Source: an uncultured Candidatus Saccharibacteria bacterium
Lineage (GTDB): Bacteria > Patescibacteriota > Saccharimonadia > Saccharimonadales > Saccharimonadaceae
DNA length: 5,819 nt
NCBI GenBank assembly: GCA_948571325.1
Contig: CAOZKB010000061.1
Span: 1 to 5,819 of the forward strand
Direction: 5' to 3'
Shown one piece after another: positions 4,902-5,819 of the stretch; positions within the stretch are counted from its first letter, which is position 1; each line of letters begins with the position of its first letter. The position numbers were made by a program, and so were the translations under genes. Below the pieces are notes generated by a model. That model had not been told where the DNA came from. It did not search any database and was given only the letters and a program-made list of their open reading frames with translations.

Positions 4902-4907
4902 TAGGGT

Positions 4908-5222
4908 ATGAAAAGGAAGGTTGTGACGATTTGCGGGTCGGTGAGGTTTTGGGATAAGATGCAAGAGATACATGAGAAGTTAGAATTAGAAAAAGGCTAC
5001 AATGTGATTGGCGTAACACCGCATGTAATGTTACGAGATTTTACTGCGGAGGAGGAAGATTTGCTAGATGAAATTCATCAAGAGAAAATTCGGATGTCAG
5101 ATGCGATTTTTGTGGTAAATGTTAATGGATATATTGGTAAGAGCACTCGGCAAGAGATTAAGCACGCCAAGGATTTAGACAAGGAAGTTATTTATTTGGA
5201 GAAGCAGATTCCAACTTCCTAG
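4908..5222 (+). CDS. Small nucleoside 2-deoxyribosyltransferase-like protein
   Basis: This 104-residue protein has a single flavodoxin-like alpha/beta fold. It opens with KVVTICGSVRF (4-14), a strand and glycine turn of the kind seen in nucleoside 2-deoxyribosyltransferase-like and DUF4406-like proteins. MSDAIFVVNVNGYIGKSTRQEI (63-84) then shows the family pattern in which an aspartate after a helix (D65) begins a strand and a G-x-S/T turn leads to a glutamate (E83), the expected nucleophile. The last strand is KEVIYLE (92-98). Family members cleave or exchange N-glycosidic bonds of nucleosides or nucleotides, or bind nucleotides without proven activity; the substrate here is open. It is shorter than full-length transferases (about 140-160 residues). 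It is the only plus-strand protein gene, probably leaderless, and its last 35 bp overlap the converging MmcQ/YjbR gene. Confidence 0.75.
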   Translation: MKRKVVTICGSVRFWDKMQEIHEKLELEKGYNVIGVTPHVMLRDFTAEEEDLLDEIHQEKIRMSDAIFVVNVNGYIGKSTRQEIKHAKDLDKEVIYLEKQIPTS

Positions 5223-5628
5223 AGAGCTTCTTCATGGTTAAGTTGTAACTCAGATCTATAAGTTGCTGAATTTTAGCGTCAGGGCACGAGCCGTCAAGCA
5301 AAATCGTTAGCCAGTGATGTTTATTCATATGGTAAGCCGGCAAAATTCCCTCTTGATAAATCAATGCCTCGATAAGATCAGGGTCGGATTTAAGGTTGAT
5401 GGCCGAGACCGTCGCGTCAGGGTTCACAGCAGCTTTGGGATTAAGTTTGGGGAGTTGAGGATTTTGACGGAGAAATGTTGTATACGACTCATCGTAGAGC
5501 AAAGCAAACCATTTACGAGTATCTTGATGACGGAATACGGCATAATTTGGCGCGTCAGACCAGGGATATTCTTGTAAAGTACCGCCGAAATTGGCGTGGA
5601 TAAATTTTTCGACGTCGGTTCGATTCAT
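5188..5628 (-). CDS. MmcQ/YjbR-family protein
   Basis: The 146-residue protein matches the MmcQ/YjbR pattern throughout. It has an N-terminal helix with NRTDVEKFIHANFGG (2-16), EYPWSDAPNYAVFRH (20-34), a strand RKWFALLY (39-46), INLKSDPDLIEALI (77-90), and ILPAYHMNKHHWLTILLDG (95-113) followed by an IQQLIDLSYNL helix (120-130). Members fold like CyaY and have been described as small DNA-binding or uncharacterised proteins; no enzymatic role is established. The approximately 15 basic C-terminal residues after the family core (KKLSRKLESASPNK) lie largely in the 35-bp overlap with the converging gene. The ATG at 5628 lacks a Shine-Dalgarno and sits 7 nt after TATAAT, so the mRNA is probably leaderless. 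A phased repeat array begins 2 bp upstream of that -10 box. Confidence 0.88.
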   Translation of the reverse strand: MNRTDVEKFIHANFGGTLQEYPWSDAPNYAVFRHQDTRKWFALLYDESYTTFLRQNPQLPKLNPKAAVNPDATVSAINLKSDPDLIEALIYQEGILPAYHMNKHHWLTILLDGSCPDAKIQQLIDLSYNLTMKKLSRKLESASPNK

Positions 5629-5635
5629 AGTATAT

Positions 5636-5641
5636 ATTATA
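5636..5641 (-). promoter_or_regulatory. -10 box of the MmcQ/YjbR gene
   Basis: Minus-strand TATAAT ending 7 nt before the ATG at 5628, so transcription would begin at or next to the start codon. No -35 consensus is visible; that position is occupied by the 11-bp repeat array. Confidence 0.55.
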
Positions 5642-5642
5642 T

Positions 5643-5719
5643 AGTAGATTTAGGATAGATTTGGATTATGCTGAGACTACATTGAGGCCACACTAAGGTT
5701 ATGTCGGGATTATGCTTGG
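5643..5719. repeat. Tandem array of seven degenerate 11-bp repeats
   Basis: Seven consecutive 11-mers fit the plus-strand consensus R-N-T-A-N-R-Y-T-N-R-G. Position 4 (A), position 6 (purine), position 7 (pyrimidine), position 10 (purine) and position 11 (G) are conserved in all seven; positions 3 and 8 (T) are conserved in six. G recurs at 5653, 5664, 5675, 5686, 5697, 5708 and 5719 without a slip. Units 3 and 7 share ATTATGCT, and units 1 and 2 share TAGATTT. The array covers the -35 and upstream region of the MmcQ/YjbR promoter. The rest of the gene-free 5629-5819 stretch holds an AT-only 7-bp hairpin (5738-5755), a T run, and the promoter at its end. Confidence 0.6.
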
Positions 5720-5793
5720 AAGGCTTTTGATGAGATAAAAATTTGAAGAAATTTTGGGTTTTTTACATTTGGGGGTTTTATTTTGCCAAAGTT

Positions 5794-5804
5794 TGTGCTA
5801 TAAT
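5794..5804 (+). promoter_or_regulatory. Extended -10 promoter reading out of the right edge
   Basis: Plus-strand TGTGCTATAAT, identical to the methyltransferase box. The start would be at about 5811, with the gene beyond the window. The -35 at 17 bp (TTTTAT) is poor. Confidence 0.6.
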
Positions 5805-5819
5805 TAAGTGGTACTTGAT

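Noticed and set aside
4870..5019. N-terminal extension of the methyltransferase frame up to 5019.
   Set aside because: It would overlap the divergent deoxyribosyltransferase-like gene by more than 100 bp. The added residues look random, while the methyltransferase motifs all lie after the ATG at 4869.
5738..5760. AAAATTT-GAAG-AAATTTT hairpin followed by GGG and a T run, on the plus strand.
   Set aside because: The stem is only A-T pairs and no plus-strand gene ends nearby, so it is not a convincing terminator.

Overview
The window is a compact stretch of bacterial chromosome of moderate GC content. It holds seven complete protein genes, one protein gene cut by the left edge, one tRNA gene, and several short non-coding tracts that are richer in structure than usual. 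TGA is used as a stop in the regulator and kinase genes, so the standard bacterial code applies. Several genes are small and tightly packed, and four have a TATAAT box only 6-9 nt before the ATG with no Shine-Dalgarno sequence. Together with the recurring extended -10 11-mer (TGTGCTATAAT or close variants), this suggests a reduced-genome lineage such as Saccharibacteria/Patescibacteria. That placement is inference from style, not from a marker gene.

Left part (1-1193): the N-terminus of a secreted or membrane-anchored protein runs off the left edge on the minus strand. It is preceded by a good ribosome binding site and an approximately 200-nt leader containing an 18-bp perfect hairpin and three mutually complementary 12-nt arms that could form alternative stems. 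Upstream of that leader lie the terminator and coding region of a small PH/GRAM-like protein, also on the minus strand. A short divergent promoter region separates that gene from the tRNA.

Middle part (1194-2362): a plus-strand tRNA-Arg(UCU) has an encoded CCA and an unusual C at position 33. Its last 19 nt are repeated exactly 91 bp further on, as at an integrase attachment site, with only a 72-bp hairpin-bearing insert between the copies. A bidirectional terminator follows. Then comes an unrecognised, helical, relatively GC-rich 261-residue protein on the minus strand, driven by a near-consensus promoter that overlaps the stop codon of the next gene.

Right part (2359-5819): a minus-strand block encodes a class I SAM-dependent methyltransferase, an OmpR/PhoB-type response regulator and a membrane histidine kinase. 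Regulator and kinase overlap by 4 bp and form a two-component pair; the methyltransferase lies 55 bp upstream of the regulator, which has its own promoter. A small nucleoside 2-deoxyribosyltransferase-like gene is divergent from the methyltransferase over only 38 bp. It converges with, and overlaps by 35 bp, a MmcQ/YjbR-family gene. Upstream of the MmcQ/YjbR gene lies a tandem array of seven degenerate 11-bp repeats, and the window ends in a rightward promoter whose gene is outside it.

The strongest candidates for something undescribed are the 11-bp phased array, the switch-like leader at 264-432, and the tRNA 3'-end duplication with its mini-insert.
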